Source: Verrucomicrobiota bacterium
GTDB lineage: Bacteria > Verrucomicrobiota > Lentisphaeria > JABSQK01 > JAJFLO01
NCBI GenBank assembly: GCA_021772615.1
Contig: JAJFLQ010000040.1
Coordinates: 124,001 to 188,000, forward strand
Reading direction: 5' to 3'
Length of the DNA stretch: 64,000 bases
The position numbers were made by a program, and so were the translations under genes. A model generated the notes under the pieces. It worked only from the letters and a program-made list of their open reading frames with translations. It searched no databases and was not told the origin of the DNA. This document shows positions 63,433-64,000 of this stretch, in pieces. The stretch's first letter is position 1, and every line of letters begins with the position of its first letter.

Positions 63433-64000
63433 TCACTTTTCGTCGCGTTCGATAACGACGTAGCGGCCGCCGCCGTTGCTCCAGACGTAAAGCAGGATGG
63501 TGTCGACGTCGAGTCCGCGGGCGATTTCGATTGCGTCATCGGCATTGCGAACCGGTCGGCGGTTGATTTCCATGATAACCTGGCCTTTGCGGACGCCCGC
63601 TTCGTAAGCCGGTGCACCCGGTTTGATTTCCGTTACCACCGCGCCCTCAAGATCCTGCGGTATATCGAACTGCTGGCGAAACAGAGGCGAAAGATCCTGC
63701 ACAATAATGCCGTCAAGCAGGACGTCGTCGCGGTCGTTCCGCCCTTTTTCGAAATAACCGGCCAAGTCGTCCCCGGGCAGTTCTTTCAGGACGGCGGTAA
63801 GCGCTTTCTCGTTGCCGTCGCGCATGACTTTCACGTCGACCTGCGTGTCCGGAGCGGTTCGCGCGACCATCAGGCGAAGGTGGCGTACGTCCTTCACCTT
63901 CTTGCGGTCAAACGCGATTATGACGTCGCCGTTTTTGATTCCCGCTGCTTCAGCTGCGCTATCAGGCGTTACATCACTTACGAGGGCGCCCGCATTGTCC
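63433..64000 (-). CDS. HtrA/DegP-type serine protease, C-terminal PDZ domains only (5' end beyond window)
   Basis: The track lists 154 residues from an internal GTG at 63897, but the same frame stays open to the window edge (about 189 codons), so this is the C-terminal part of a larger gene. By hand translation the upstream part reads GALVSDVTPDSAAEAAGIKNGDVIIAFDRKKV, a first PDZ domain; the downstream part has GAVVTEIKPGAPAYEAGVRKGQVIMEINRRPV, the second PDZ domain, ending GGRYVVIERDEK. Two PDZ domains fit DegP/DegQ-like periplasmic proteases that clear misfolded envelope proteins. The protease domain with its His-Asp-Ser triad would lie beyond 64000. Confidence 0.9.
   Translation of the reverse strand, partial: DNAGALVSDVTPDSAAEAAGIKNGDVIIAFDRKKVKDVRHLRLMVARTAPDTQVDVKVMRDGNEKALTAVLKELPGDDLAGYFEKGRNDRDDVLLDGIIVQDLSPLFRQQFDIPQDLEGAVVTEIKPGAPAYEAGVRKGQVIMEINRRPVRNADDAIEIARGLDVDTILLYVWSNGGGRYVVIERDEK

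Noticed and set aside
63897-63899. GTG start of the PDZ protein as given by the track
   Set aside because: The frame stays open to 64000 and codes a further PDZ domain, so this is internal.

Overview
The window looks like the chromosome of a Gram-negative bacterium. It has outer-membrane beta-barrels, Wza/Wzc-type capsule export and periplasmic HtrA. I place it tentatively in or near the PVC superphylum (Verrucomicrobiota, Kiritimatiellota or Lentisphaerota). The reasons are an exosortase-EpsI fusion, Ser/Thr kinases carrying zinc-ribbon modules, very long WD40 and ankyrin proteins, many sulfotransferases and frequent weak Shine-Dalgarno sequences. This is inference from gene content; no 16S gene is present.

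Left part (1-24982, all minus strand): a large exopolysaccharide locus. In transcription order it runs exosortase-EpsI fusion, outer-membrane beta-barrel, Wza-like exporter, Wzc-like tyrosine autokinase, UDP-GlcNAc 2-epimerase, two CDP-paratose-2-epimerase-like proteins, DegT aminotransferase, left-handed beta-helix acyltransferase, acyl carrier protein, adenylating enzyme, SDR reductase, GDP-fucose-synthase-like epimerase, GT-B glycosyltransferase, polysaccharide deacetylase, CelD/FemAB-like GNAT protein, two GT2 glycosyltransferases, a Wzy/O-antigen-ligase-like membrane protein fused to two FHA domains, and gmd (cut by the window edge, absent from the ORF track). The five genes from aminotransferase to SDR form a plausible acyl-ACP-dependent amino-sugar decoration cassette. 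The FHA-bearing polymerase suggests phospho-dependent control of polymerisation.

Middle (25-37 kb): a 1146-residue membrane-anchored ankyrin protein, a GT4 glycosyltransferase, tRNA-Leu(CAA), rpsU with a clear terminator, a short sigma-70 factor, mfd, an M20 peptidase, and a DjlA-like TerB/J-domain protein whose HPD motif reads DPD.

Right-middle (37-52.7 kb): a chemotaxis-type signalling cluster on the minus strand: c-heme-binding MCP, cheA with two CheW-like domains, an alginate-export-type porin, cheW, a Cache-type MCP, cheX, two cheY, cheB and cheR. It is followed by a divergent hybrid histidine kinase. No flagellar or pilus gene is in the window.

Right end (52.7-64 kb): a 1396-residue membrane-anchored coiled-coil/WD40 protein, two sulfotransferases, a pseudokinase directly upstream of an active Ser/Thr kinase, a broken third sulfotransferase (one frameshift plus one in-frame stop), and the C-terminal PDZ part of an HtrA/DegP protease cut by the window edge. 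Recurring themes are surface-polysaccharide synthesis and modification (including sulfation) and phospho-signalling that might control it.
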